DNA of 64,000 nucleotides, taken from contig NC_083339.1 in the NCBI RefSeq assembly GCF_019175385.1, positions 48,222,074 to 48,286,073 on the forward strand, written 5' to 3'. This document shows positions 1-10,705 of this stretch, piece after piece. The stretch comes from Lycium barbarum (taxonomy: Eukaryota; Streptophyta; Magnoliopsida; Solanales; Solanaceae). How positions within the stretch are numbered: position 1 is the stretch's first letter; every line of letters starts with the position of its first letter. The notes beneath the pieces are model-generated. The model ran no database searches. It had not been told where the DNA came from and was given only the letters and a program-made list of their open reading frames with translations. Both the position numbers and the translations under genes were made by a program.

Positions 1-438
1 GGTCGTAAGACTTGAGGCGAGGTGATATGGGTACTTGAGCCATATGGGATTGCGGGAACATTATATCGTGATATATAGTAAGGGGTGTGACCGATGAGGT
101 TGATGGGTGTCTACGAGGTTAAGGACAAAAAGGAAATCGTTGAAGCAAGAGTTAGTGATGTGGGATTTTGGTTGCAGTGTACAGTGTAGAGTGGGCTTAA
201 GTGTTTATGAATGGGTTGTATGTTCGGTTATGTCATAGAATAATAGGGATTAAGGGTAGACTAAGGATGGGAACCTTGTATTCATTGTGTTATTGGATAG
301 ATCCTTCTACTAGTGTGTTACTACTCAGGTTGGGTGATTGAATAAAAAGGGATAGTCGTGTAAGTGGTTAGAGGTATTCAGATTCGATAATTGAGGTAAG
401 AGGTGATTCTTCGAGGACTAATAATGTTAAGGATTTGA
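1..438. other. Anonymous host flank, left side
   Basis: GT-rich sequence without a credible reading frame. It ends in TTTGA at 434-438, the left target duplication of element A. The same host sequence resumes at 35679 with TTTGA. No motif of a known gene or transposon is visible. It may be a decayed internal region of an older retroelement, perhaps the one whose LTR begins near 37291, but that is inference. Confidence 0.6.
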
Positions 439-769
439 TGTGACACCTCAGAAATTTTCGGGCTTGTTGCCTTGAGGATAGGCTAATGTGAGCTTAAGGT
501 TATTATGAAACCCTTACAAGATCAAAGAAGGTATTAGATAACTTAAGGTGCATACCTTAAGATTTTGAAGTTGTGCGGATATGTGAAATGTAAGTCATAT
601 TCGGAAAGGTTTTCGCTATCATTGAGCTAACAATTATTTTGTGATGTCTTGAGGGGCCGCTATAGGGCCTATTGCATGGTTAATGAAATATTATGTAAGT
701 GCCAAGAAGGTTCCACGAGGATTGGAAGCCAAACGAATCAACGAGAGGAAGTTTCGCTTAACTGGGAGT

Positions 770-1014
770 TATACGGCCACTTATACGGTCTCTATAACTT
801 TATACGGTCCGTACAAGGAGGGTCCATATAACATGGCCTTCACAGAAAAGGTCATTTCCATGGTGGTGTTATACGACCGCTTATACAGTCCGTATAATAT
901 TATACGGTCCGTATAAGGGGGTCCGTATAACTTGGCCTATATGAGAAAATTATACGGCCCACTTATACGGACCGTATAATATAATACGGACCGTATAAGT
1001 GGTCCGTATAAGTC
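770..1014. promoter_or_regulatory. Cluster of TTATACGG/CCGTATAA inverted repeats in A U3
   Basis: Several copies, whole and half, of an inverted repeat made of TTATACGG, one base (T or A) and CCGTATAA. The clearest is 900-916. Others lie near 781, 800, 881, 949, 964 and 983-1013. The cluster ends about 25 bp before the TATA box, which is where a promoter-proximal enhancer would sit. Function is inference; the repeats themselves are plainly visible. Confidence 0.8.
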
Positions 1015-1037
1015 CATCAGGCAGAATTGTTTTTTTG

Positions 1038-1046
1038 TATATATAG
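1038..1046 (+). promoter_or_regulatory. TATA box of A 5' LTR
   Basis: TATATATAG just after the inverted-repeat cluster and before a pyrimidine/adenine-rich leader. It is the likely core promoter, placing the RNA start near 1070. The 3' LTR copy reads TATAAATAG near 33735. Confidence 0.65.
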
Positions 1047-2452
1047 ATGGCCTTGGTTCATTTATTTCATTTTTCATCTTCCACAAGTCTAGAGAGCTCA
1101 AAGCCCTTCTCCAAGCATATTCCACCCCAACCCAAGAGAAAACAAAGATTAGGAGACAAGAATGAAAGTGTTCATGTGTTAGAGGGCTTCCCAGGGTTAA
1201 TAAAGTTCAAGAACAACTTGAGTATTGAAGCTAGGGTTTTCACCCAAGGTGATATCTTGCTCCAAATCTCATTCCATGAGATAAAAGGTTAGTTTTCATG
1301 CTTATTTCATGATATCATGAATGCTTGGTTGTTGAACAACTTGCGAGGATGAAGAAAGTAGAAAATGAGGTTTAAATGTAACTTTTGTGATGTTTTTGAG
1401 TAGTGAGTTAACTTGAGTCATGATTCTTAGTATAATGTGGATATAATCTTGTTATGGAAGGTAGTAATAGTGATGAGGGAGCATTGTATGAAAATGTGCT
1501 AAAATGGGTGTGAAGTTGTTGGTATAAGTTGAACCTAAGGATGAATTTTGAAGGCTTAATGGAATGTGATTGCTTGATTATGATATTGTGAGTGTATTAT
1601 GGATGTTTGGGAGTTGTTTTGTAATATGGTGGAAGTTGACGAAATAGGGGAAATGCTATCCAATTTTAATTAGATCATGAATTATTCTAGTTTGAATTTA
1701 AGAGTATCATTAAGGCTTAACCATGGTATGAATCCTTCTAATTGTAGATTATTCAAGCTTCAACGGTGAACGTTAAATAGTTAAGAAGACGAAGAGGTAT
1801 ATAAGGCTAACCCTTCTTTCATTAAGGAATGGTTCCTTTGCTGTATATATATATATGCTCCAAGTGACTCTATCCCTAAGATTACCAAAGCTTATGATTC
1901 TCGATACTTTCACGGTTCTATTGCTTTCCTGATATGATATTTGATCCTCTAAGGGTAGATATAATGAAAATGATGATGGTAACGATGACGATGATACTCA
2001 TAGACTCTTACGTATACGGGTTTAAGTATGTATGACTATTATGTAACACCGAGCTTATATGGCCGGGTATGATGCCTATTGCGCGTACACCACCGCAGTG
2101 GGTACGGATAACACTGAGCCTTGGTAGCGCCAGGTATGTATAATCCCCGAGCCTTGTCAAGGCTGGGTGTGTGAACCACGGAACCTCCATGGTCGGGTAT
2201 GATATAGATACGAATATGAATACGAATACGAATGCGAATACGAATACGGACATATTTATATATACACAGTCATGAGCAAGCATTGGAAATTGAATGTCCT
2301 TATGAAAGATAAGTAAGTAAATATGATGATGGCCATTACAGGTACAAATGGCTCTAGTAATTCTTGATTCTCCCATCTTATGCTATATTTTATGCTACCT
2401 CTTACGTTATTTCTTATGATCCTATTATGATGTTGATTATGCTTTACATACT

Positions 2453-2510
2453 CAGTCATTATTCGTACTGATGTCCTTTTGTTTGTGGACGCTATGTCAT
2501 GCCCGCAGGT
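2453..2510 (+). other. Double-hairpin module, A 5' LTR
   Basis: Decayed first hairpin (CAGTCA...GTACTG, 2453-2470), then a second with stem GTCC/GGAC (outer T.G wobble) around a TTTTGTTTGT loop, then the conserved TCATGCCCGCAGGT at 2497-2510. This is the same module as at 9541, 29734, 35173, 39929 and 62039, and as at 10451 and 42500 on the minus strand. Confidence 0.6.
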
Positions 2511-2926
2511 GGACAGGGAGACAGGCTTGATCCATAGATTTCTTATTCATGGACTGCATAGAGGAGCTCCATTTCATCCGGAGCTATAGATTTTGGTTAT
2601 TATTATTTTGCGTACATACATATGGGCATGGCGGGGTCCCGCCTATATGATGTTACATACTCTTCTTAGAGGCCCGTAGACAGTTGTATATGGTTGGACG
2701 TCTTGCAGCCTTGTCAGCTCATATTTTGTAGATTATTTTGTTAGCCTCGTCGGCTTGTGTATCGGGATACTGTTGTTGCCCAACGAGATTAATATTGTTG
2801 ATTTATAGGAATTATGAATAAGTCATGTGGTCCACCTAGATGTGAATGTGAATGTACGGTAACAGGTGCCCGGGTAGGTTAGCACCGGGTGCCCGTCATG
2901 GCCTTCAGGTTGGGTCGTGACAAATG

Positions 2927-2940
2927 TGGTATCAGAACAG
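2927..2940 (+). other. Primer-binding site of A
   Basis: TGGTATCAGAACAG lies 4 bases after the LTR end. It matches the usual plant initiator tRNA-Met complement TGGTATCAGAGC, with one change. Confidence 0.9.
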
Positions 2941-2992
2941 TTCTGTCCTAGGGTGTGTCTACGAGCCGTGTCCAGTAGAGTCTTATTTATGG

Positions 2993-3010
2993 GTGTGTTG
3001 CGCTCCACAC
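2993..3010 (+). other. Leader hairpin after the primer site, A
   Basis: Stem GTGTG (2993-2997) and CACAC (3006-3010) around an 8-nt loop. The same arm-loop-arm layout recurs after the primer site in B, C and E. Confidence 0.5.
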
Positions 3011-3131
3011 TAATAAACAAGGGGCTGCGGGCATTTTAGGAATGAATGACCTTCTTTCTTCGTAAGATCGTGCAATAGAGCAATGATATAATGATTTCTC
3101 TTTCCTTAACTGTGTATTGTGTATTTCAGAA

Positions 3132-5339
3132 ATGCCTGTAAAGGAAAAAGCTACGGCAACCCAAAAGGCAAGGCAGCGGCAGAAAAGTGGGCTGAAAGAG
3201 TACCGCCAACGGTCGTAGAAGAGGGTGAGTCCAAGAATGCAGCTCAATCTCAGTCCTCCCACTCAGTGCCAATTTCAGAGGAGCATGAGGGAGCCTCAGC
3301 CCCAGCTCCAGCACGTCCATCTCCTCCACCGGATGCTTCAGGCTAAGATGTAAAAGAGGCCATTCATCTACTTACTCAGTTAGTTGCCTCTCAGACATAG
3401 CGGCAAGGTACAGGACAAGGTGATAGGTCTGTCAGTGCAAGAGCCCGTGATTTTGTTTGCTTGAACCCTCCGAAATTTTTCGGATCAAAGCCAGATGAGG
3501 ACCCTCAAAACTTTATTGATGGGTTGTTGAGGACACTTCGGTTAATGCATTCTTTAGACATTGAATCGGTAGAGTTAGCATCCTAAAGATTGCGGGATGT
3601 CACAGTTCATTGTTATACAGTTTGGATGGCTTCACGGGGAGCCAATGCACCTTCCTCGATATGGTAAGAATTTGTGGATGCCTTCCTCCAACATTATTTA
3701 CCTCTAGAGGTTCGGCGGGCTAGAGCCGATAAATTCTTGAATCTTAGGCAAGGATGTATGAGTGCCTTAGAGTATAGTCTACGCTTCAATTCCTTGGCTA
3801 GGTATGCTCCATCCATGGTAACGGATATGGGTGACTGAGTTGACTGATTTGTGAGAGGTCTAGGGCCACATTTGATGGATAGATGCTTGACTACGTCCCT
3901 TTATGACAACATGGATATTTCACGCATTCAAGCCCATGACTGGAATTTGGAGGAAAGCCAACAACAGCAAATAAGTGAGCGTGAGAATGATAGAGGGTAT
4001 TGTAAGAGGGCTAGAGCTTTGGGTCCGACGAGTGAGTTTAGAGCCGGGCCAAGACAACAGTTTTCTAGGCATTTAGGCCATTCTATGACTAGTGCGCCTC
4101 CACGACATATAGGCTAGAGATTTGATAGATCTGCTTATTTCAGGCCGAGTCAGAGTTTCAGGGCTTCGGGTTCTCAGTTCAGGAGTGATTTGGGTCAGGC
4201 AAGGCCACCCGTGCCATGATGTTCCCAGTGCAAAAAGTTACATTGGGGCCAGTGTCGACTAGGTTTAGAGGTTTTCTATGAATGCGATCGGCCAGGCCAT
4301 ATCATGCGTGATTGACCCGCAGTTAGTTGCAGGGGTAGGTCCCATCCCTCAGGGTCGGTAGCTGGGTCTTTGCCATCTATACATCCTTTAGGACAAGGTT
4401 CACATGCACCAGTCTGGCATGGTAGAGGCAGGGAGAGAGCCCCCAGTTCTAATGGTCTCCAGCACCGTATTTGTGCATTGGCGGGGCAACAGGATCTTGA
4501 GTCTTCCCCCAATGTTGTCACAGGTATATTACTGGTATTTTCTCATGATGTATATGGTTTGATAGCTCCGGGATCCACATTGTCATATGTTACTCCATAT
4601 ATTGCGGGGCTGTTTGGGGTCAAACCGGAGTCGATCAAACCTTTTGAGGTATCTACGCCCGTTGGTGAACTGGTAATAACTAGTCGGGAGGCCCTAATGA
4701 CTATAGATCGAACCTATCCAATTTTTACAATACGATGGTTGGCTGTTCACGACCTAGCTGTAACCGGTGATAGCTAGTCGAGTATATAAAAATTGTGTAG
4801 TTGTGATTTGTGACCATCGTACTATGGTTGATTTACATGAGTTAAAAATGGTGGACTTTGATGTTATCATGGGCATGAATTGATTGGCTTCTTGCTATGC
4901 CAATGTTGATTGTAGAATGAAAATGGTTTGCTTCCAGTTTTCGGGAGAACTGGTTTTAGAATGGAAAGGAAATACTGCGTCCCCGAAAGGTAGGTATATT
5001 TCCTATCTAAAGGCAAGGAAAATGATCACAAAAGGTTGTATTTACCATCTAGTTCGGGTTCAAGATGTAGAAGCTGAGCCGCCAACTCTTTAGTCTTTCC
5101 CCGTGGTGAATAAATTCCCTTATGTATTCTCGGAAGAGCTTCCAGGCCTTCCTCTAGAGCGGGAGATTGATTTCGCTATAGATGTGCTATCGGGTACAAA
5201 GCCTATATCTATTCCTCCTTACAGGATGGCTCCTGTAGAGTTGAGAGAGTTGAAGGAGATATTGAAGGACTTGCTTGAGAAAGGATTTATTAGGCCTAGT
5301 TATTCCCTGTGGGGAGCACCCGTGTTGTTTGTCTGGAAG
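3132..5339 (+). pseudogene. Element A gag-protease-RT, 5' part (decayed)
   Basis: Remnant of the Tekay-type polyprotein. The Gag start ATG (3132) gives a lysine-rich N-terminus, then loses frame within about 50 bases. The frame is recovered over the Pro/Ala-rich region (to 3346) and, with several stops, the retrotransposon-gag domain (about 3440-3960). The zinc knuckle near 4275-4315 has lost its first Cys (now Phe) and its last Cys (now a stop). The protease motif reads Leu-Ile-Ala-Pro-Gly-Ser at about 4559-4576, with the catalytic Asp replaced by Ala (codon 4565-4567). The RT N-terminus (5103-5339) includes the [14 protein letters not shown] block and stops at the CACTA-like insertion. It continues at 30237. 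B's copy is the better-preserved relative. Confidence 0.9.
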
Positions 5340-7581
5340 CACTACTACAAAAATGATCTTTAGCGGCAATTATTTAGCAGCAATAAGCTGATTGCCGCTA
5401 ATTTATACGGTAATGCCAAACTATTACCGGCATATGCACATTAGCCAGCAAATAATATATTTTTATCGGCAATTTAATAAAACGGCCAGCAAAAGAGCCT
5501 ATTTTTATTTTTTTATATGCCCTCCAAAAGCAAGCCCTATAATTTTTCATTTCCCTCTCTTCTCTAACTCATCCCCCTATGGCTTTTTGGTATTCATCTT
5601 CTTTTGTTGTTCTTGCCTTGTCTGTCATCTTTCATTTAGCCAACAAATGCCCTCTCATCGTTCCATATTTTGAAGATCACGGTGTTAGATTTACTCCGGT
5701 CAAAAAGGTAATGGCTAACTGAACCTCAATTTAAGGGGAAATTCTTTGTACAAGATCAGCTTATGTCTCTCATTTGCATTTTTTTTCCTCTTTATGAGTA
5801 TCTGATTTGTTCATGCTTCTTGTTGTTGATTGGAGTAAATAAGCTCTCTGGTTTCTTTCTTCTTCAATTTTACTGTGCTATATGTTAGTTTGATCTTTTA
5901 GATCGGCATTTCTTTGTGCTCAATTTGTAACCATAGGAGACTGGGTTTAATTTTCTCTCTATTTCTTGTGATTTGGTATGATTAATATTCATTTGTTTAT
6001 ACTATATTAGTAGTTGTGGTGTTTCCTCAAGAGGAAAAATTAAGAAGCCTATTTGGTGTTTGATAAAATGTCACAAAAGAGATAATGTTAATGACTATAT
6101 AATGGTATATTGTTTTGCAAGTAGTTCCTTAAACCATTGAAAGATGAGATTTCCATTTTAGACATTTGTAGTTTAAAATCCTTTTAGTTAGATTAGCCAA
6201 GAAAAATAGAATTACCTCTTAGTTAAATGAGGTTGTTAATATCGTGTTGTTGGTTCTACTGGAGCGAAGATATTGCTTCAACTCTGAGAGCACCAGAGCT
6301 TTTTCAGTGTTCTGACTTGCAAACAATGACACTATATTTCTTACTAAATGTTTTCATTTTATATTTGTCACTTTAACTAAAACTTCAGCATGATGGTCTA
6401 TGTCAATGGCATTTAATCTTGTTGCATTGATTGGCAGGATTAGCTATTAAAACTTTTATATGTTATAGGCTAACGTTATTTATTCAGTAGCTTGTACCAT
6501 GTCATTTCAATGGTGTGTGCCTCTACTCATTTATGATGACTTTTGATTCTACCTATACATCCTGCTTCTATTCTCATTTTAATATAGTCTAGGAGTGCTT
6601 CCATGTTATATTAGTAAAAGTGATGATCCTGTTACTGCTTTTATTTCCTAAAGGTCGAGCTCTATGATTTGTTTTCTTTAACTGACTAGACAGTAAGTAG
6701 GATCACATCTCATGCATCCTAGCTTACACTTATTCATTAAGTTCAGTTGGAATGTACTAATAAAACAAAATCAATTGGCATGATCATGTATCCTGGGGAA
6801 TATGTGGAAAGAAACATGTTTTGAAATCTATATGTGTACACTTTTTGGGTTTTATTACTGGACTGTATGCTATAGCTGACTAATTACTTTTTTTTTTATG
6901 ACATGGGAACCCGCAGCCACTATCCTTCGGGTGCGCACAGGGTAAACCCAGCCCCTGTGCAATAGCTCGCAAACCACACAGGATAGGTAACCCGCACTAG
7001 GAAAGCCCGGTGCGACGAGCTCGACCCAGAAGGCATATCCCCTGCTATCGTAGGCAGGGGGATTCGAACTTGAGACCTCCATTATGAAAGCCACATGCTC
7101 AAACAATTGAGCCGTCCTTGCAGGTATTCTGACTAATTACTTAGCTAGAGGTATTCTGGATGCTATACATATAAAATTACTGTTATTTATAAATATAATA
7201 AAAAGATCGTACAAAAGGCTTAGCAAAATTTAGTAAAACATCTTACAAATTCATTTTCCTAAAAAAAAGGATATGCTTCCCCAAGTTTGATACTGACAAT
7301 TGGCAAATGGTTTAAATAATTGGAACAAATATCCCCTTGCTAATTTTACAGGAAACCATTTGGAAATTTGGGGTCGGAAAACTAAAACGCTCCAGATACT
7401 ACGGAAAACACTAACTAATGCAAGATACCATACAATCAGGAAGATAAATTAGTCTATATTGTTACATTATGGCAATTATAACAGGAACACAAATAATGCT
7501 GGTCAAATATATCTACCATAAAAGTATAAAATTCTTCAACGTTTTATGCCATTTCGTCGAGTTTCCTAGTAATTGCAGTGT
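5340..7581. mobile_element. Truncated CACTA-like (En/Spm) element inside A pol
   Basis: Begins CACTACTACAAAAA exactly where A's RT sequence stops. This is a typical CACTA terminus, followed by subterminal TTAGCGGCAAT in both orientations (near 5359 and 5391). No transposase gene is present and no matching right terminus with GTG plus subterminal repeats is seen. RT sequence resumes close to 7581 (after B is removed), so the right end appears deleted or decayed. It carries a SINE. AT-rich elsewhere, with no supported gene. The assignment rests on the left end only. Confidence 0.6.
6890..7128 (-). mobile_element. tRNA-derived SINE
   Basis: On the minus strand it begins near 7128 with a tRNA-like head: an A-box-like GGCTCAATTGTTTGAGC (about 7095-7112) and a B box AGTTCGAATCC (about 7060-7071). 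It ends in a poly-A tail, seen as T-run 6888-6897 on the plus strand. Both sides carry the 14-bp target duplication CTGACTAATTACTT (6876-6889 and 7129-7142), identical by eye. Such a duplication is diagnostic of LINE-assisted insertion. Length is about 240 bp. The Solanaceae SINE families are the natural candidates, but the family is not assigned here. Confidence 0.87.
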
Positions 7582-7805
7582 ATTCTTGTTACACCTCGGA
7601 AAAATCATCCGTTGGTACGCAAGTGAATGAACTAGCAAAATACGAGTATCGGGTTAATGATGACTTAAGGGCATTTTGGGAAAGAGTTATAACGTCCCTT
7701 AGATTGGTATTGAAGTGTTAAACAAGTGTTAAGAAGGTTCCATGAGGATCGGAGATCAAACGAAGTGGCGAAACTAAGTTCAGTGACTGATGAGTTCTAC
7801 GGCTC

Positions 7806-8114
7806 ATTATACGGACCGTATAGTGGACCGTAAAACCATCACAGTGAAGGTTGGTTGCTAGTGAAATTTTACGGTCAGTTATACGGACCGTATAAAATTT
7901 ATACGGACCGTATAACGAACCGTCGAATGGTCACAGTGAAAGGTTGCTCACTGGTAACGTTTTACGGTCAGTTATACGGACCGTAAAACTGTTTTACGGA
8001 CCGTATAACGGACCGTCAAGTAGTCACAGTGAAGGGGTGCTGGGCAGACCCATTTCACGGTCTATTATACGGACCGTATAACCATTATACGGACCATATA
8101 ATGGACCGTATAAT
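7806..8114. promoter_or_regulatory. TTATACGGWCCGTATAA inverted-repeat cluster, B 5' LTR
   Basis: At least six whole or near-whole copies of TATACGGACCGTATA-type repeats (near 7806, 7870, 7892, 7972, 7994, 8066, 8083), mixed with GGTCAGTTATACGG and CACAGTGAAGG spacers. The number of copies differs from the 3' LTR of the same element (28000-28308). This indicates repeat turnover since insertion or gene conversion. Confidence 0.85.
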
Positions 8115-9540
8115 GGAACCCGACAGTTCAGTGATGCTTTAATAAATAAAGACCAAGTTCATGAAAATCATTTCCACATTTCATCTCTCTCTAAAACATC
8201 TCTCTACAACTTTTGTACAAGTTTTCAATGGTATTATTCCATCAACCACATTAAACAAGTAAATCCAAGGTAGAAACCCATCAAGGATCATCTAAAGTCA
8301 AGAAACCCAAATGGAGAAAAACTAGGGTTTTACTCAAAGTGGAGTATTATCAACAAAAGCTTGTCCCTACAACTTCTAAGGTAAGATTCATGATTTTTAT
8401 ATGATGTTTACGGTATTGGAGAATTACAATGCATGGATTGTAGAAAACATGGTCCACTAGGGCATGAATGATGAATAGTGACGTTTTTGAGACATAGTTT
8501 GAATTGAATCATGATTGTTGTTGTATTGTGATATGAGTGTGTTATAAATGACGTTAAGATCATGAAAAAGACATTGCATATGGATGAACGAAGTTGGGTG
8601 TTGTGACCATAAATAGGGACAAATGGAAGTGAATTGAGAATGTGGATAATGTAGATGATTAAATGCCATGGAAATGATATTATAAATGTGTTGTTGACGT
8701 TTGGGGGTTGAATTATGATATGGACAAATGTTGTATAGTTAAAGGAGATGCTGTCCAATTTTCTCTAGTTCTAGGCACGTGCACTAGTTATCGATACTAA
8801 TGATAGTATGACCTTAATGAAGGTAGAAACGTGAGCATCGAAGGAGTACGTGCAAGTGTAGAATAATTCGACAAACAGGTATGTAAGGCTAACCCTTCTT
8901 TCATAAGGCATGGTTCTTTGGCCAAACTCCTAATCCCTCTATATGAGCATGTTGACTACAAATGTTTCACATTCCGAGCTCATAAGCTCACTATCCTTGA
9001 ATGGTACTACGAATGCGCTACGCACCTCAGGTGACGAGTAAGACTACGATATAGAAGTAACGATAACGATAATGATAGTAATGATGATGGTGATAATAAT
9101 GATGCTAAAGGTGCCTACGGGCTGTTATACTCATACGTGCCTATGAAGGGCTATGATGAAACCCCGAGCTTATAACGCCGGGTAGAATATATGTGTCTGA
9201 ATATGTATAGAATATGTATACGATTATGAAACGCGCGCACACATCTGCATATGGTACGGATAACCCTGAAGCCTTGGTAGGGCCAGGTATGAGTAACATT
9301 GAGCCTTGGTTGGCCAAGTATGTATATGAAATACTGATCCAATGAGGTCGGGTACGCTATGTAAATGCCATGTATACGAAATGACTATGTATGTATATAC
9401 TATGTAAAAGAATGTGATGAGGCTATGTATAAGAATACGAATAAGCGACATAATGATGATGATATTATTGTCTCCCCTCCTATGCTATTCCATATATTGT
9501 TCATTATGTTGTATATCAATGTTAATCATGCTTTACATAC

Positions 9541-9600
9541 TCAGTACATTCTTCGTACTGACGTCCTTTTGTTTGTGGACGCTGCGTCATGCCCGCAGGT
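9541..9600 (+). other. Double-hairpin module, B 5' LTR
   Basis: Hairpin 1: TCAGTAC (9541-9547), a 7-nt loop, GTACTGA (9555-9561). Hairpin 2: CGTCC (9562-9566), a 10-nt loop, GGACG (9577-9581). Then GCTGCGTCATGCCCGCAGGT ends at 9600. The two stems are directly adjacent. Confidence 0.75.
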
Positions 9601-10450
9601 GCACAGGGAGACAGACTTGACCCATAGCTGTCTATTTGAAGATTTCATAGAGAGCTCCATTTCCTTCGGAGCCATATCTTTTGGGTACTCATTCTTTTGT
9701 GTATATAATTATGGGCATAGCGGGGTCCTGTCTCGCTCATGATATGTCATACTCTTAGAGGCTCGTAGTCATGTGTATGTGGGTAGAGATGTTTGGCCAT
9801 GTCGGCCTATGTTTTGTATATCTTTTGTTGGCCTCGTCAGCCTTGTATATTTGACATGGCATAGATGCCCATGATATGTTAATTGATGATGGTCGTCCAA
9901 TGGGACTAGCTGGATTAATGATTTAAAATGCATGAAATGAATTATGGTTCACCTAGATGTTATGATATGCATGGTAAGGGGGTGCCCGGGTGGGGTAGCA
10001 CCGGGTGCTCGTCGTGGCCCCTTATGTCACACCCTAATTACGCTAGGGTGTGATGGGCACCCGACCCTTACCTAGGGCCGAGCGAACCCTCAGACTCTTG
10101 CTGCACATAAAATCATGTCAAACTTTTCAAATCAAATGAGATGAAATACATCGTAATTTTTTTTTTTCCAGAAATATTCTTTCACGTAGCTTCCAAGCAT
10201 AACGAATCAATAATCATACAAAATTCAGTACATAACACAGACCGACAATTTGGCTGACGGAGCCGCTTACAGACTGACAACCAATACCCACGACGCGGTC
10301 TGCAAAGTCTCTAACGTAATCCAGAAAGCATAACATACCAACTCTGACTCGGCAGCACTGCGGGAACAAATGGAGCTTACCATCTGCACTGGAACATCTT
10401 CTATACTGTCTTCAACTCACCTGGGAGTACCTGCGCGACATGAAACGTAG

Positions 10451-10489
10451 CCCCCCGAAAAGAGGGGGTCAGTACGAAATATGTACTGA
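10451..10489 (-). other. Double-hairpin module, C LTR 1
   Basis: Read on minus: TCAGTAC, 7-nt loop, GTACTGA (10489-10469), then CCCCC (10468-10464), loop, GGGGG (10456-10452). A GCTACGTTTCATG..GCGCAGGTAC tail follows. The second stem is all G:C pairs, unlike CGTCC/GGACG in A, B and D. Confidence 0.72.
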
Positions 10490-10705
10490 GTATGTAAAGC
10501 CTACAACACAGAAAGCAAAGTCACAACTGAAATACGATATATAGAAAGCGAGCACAATACCCAGCATACTAAGGAGTCGTATTCGGCGTACAACAGGCAA
10601 AAGAAGTTCCGGAGAATTCAACACGGCAATCGGGATGACAAAATGTTTGCTTTCTTTTGGAAAACATCTTTGTTTCCCACACGTAGAAGAATCAACGCAC
10701 AATTT

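Larger units (their letters stand above)
439..2922 (+). repeat. 5' LTR of element A
   Basis: Starts TGTGACACCTCAG and ends GGGTCGTGACA. It matches the 3' LTR at 33127 in order throughout. Parts in order: a U3 block shared with the B and D LTRs (near 695-735), an inverted-repeat cluster, a TATA box at 1038-1046, a donor-like splice site at 1288, imperfect GAGCCTTG/GGTCGGGTATG repeats (about 2045-2205), a GAATAC microsatellite (about 2211-2248) and a double-hairpin module (2453-2510). The first bases read TGTGA rather than the TGTTA of the 3' copy, one substitution. Confidence 0.92.
1288..3129 (+). other. Predicted leader intron of element A
   Basis: Donor-like AAAAG|GTTAGT at 1288 and acceptor TATTTCAG ending at 3129, two bases before the gag ATG at 3132. 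Splicing would remove most of R-U5, the double hairpin, the primer site and the leader hairpin. Equivalent donor/acceptor pairs occur in B and E. No RNA evidence is available here. Confidence 0.5.
7587..10024 (+). repeat. 5' LTR of element B (main part)
   Basis: Same sequence order as 27781-30231. It breaks off at 10024 within the last 20 bp of the LTR, where C is inserted; the tail is at 22549-22567. It contains the U3 block shared with A and D, the inverted-repeat cluster 7806-8114, a weak TATA-like AATAAATA (8141-8148), a donor-like TAAG|GTAAGA at 8381 and the double hairpin at 9541. Confidence 0.93.

Noticed and set aside
1047..1292. 81-codon open frame starting just after the A TATA box
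   Set aside because: The 3' LTR copy at 33741 has an early stop and other LTRs do not keep it. It is part of the leader and ends at the donor-like site.
6893..7120. Possible tRNA gene from the B-box-like GGATTCGAACT
   Set aside because: No cloverleaf can be built and the segment has a poly-A tail and a 14-bp duplication; it is a SINE.
9365..9742. 125-codon frame in B LTRs (also 29558)
   Set aside because: Kept only because the LTRs are recent duplicates; it crosses the double hairpin and is absent in other families.
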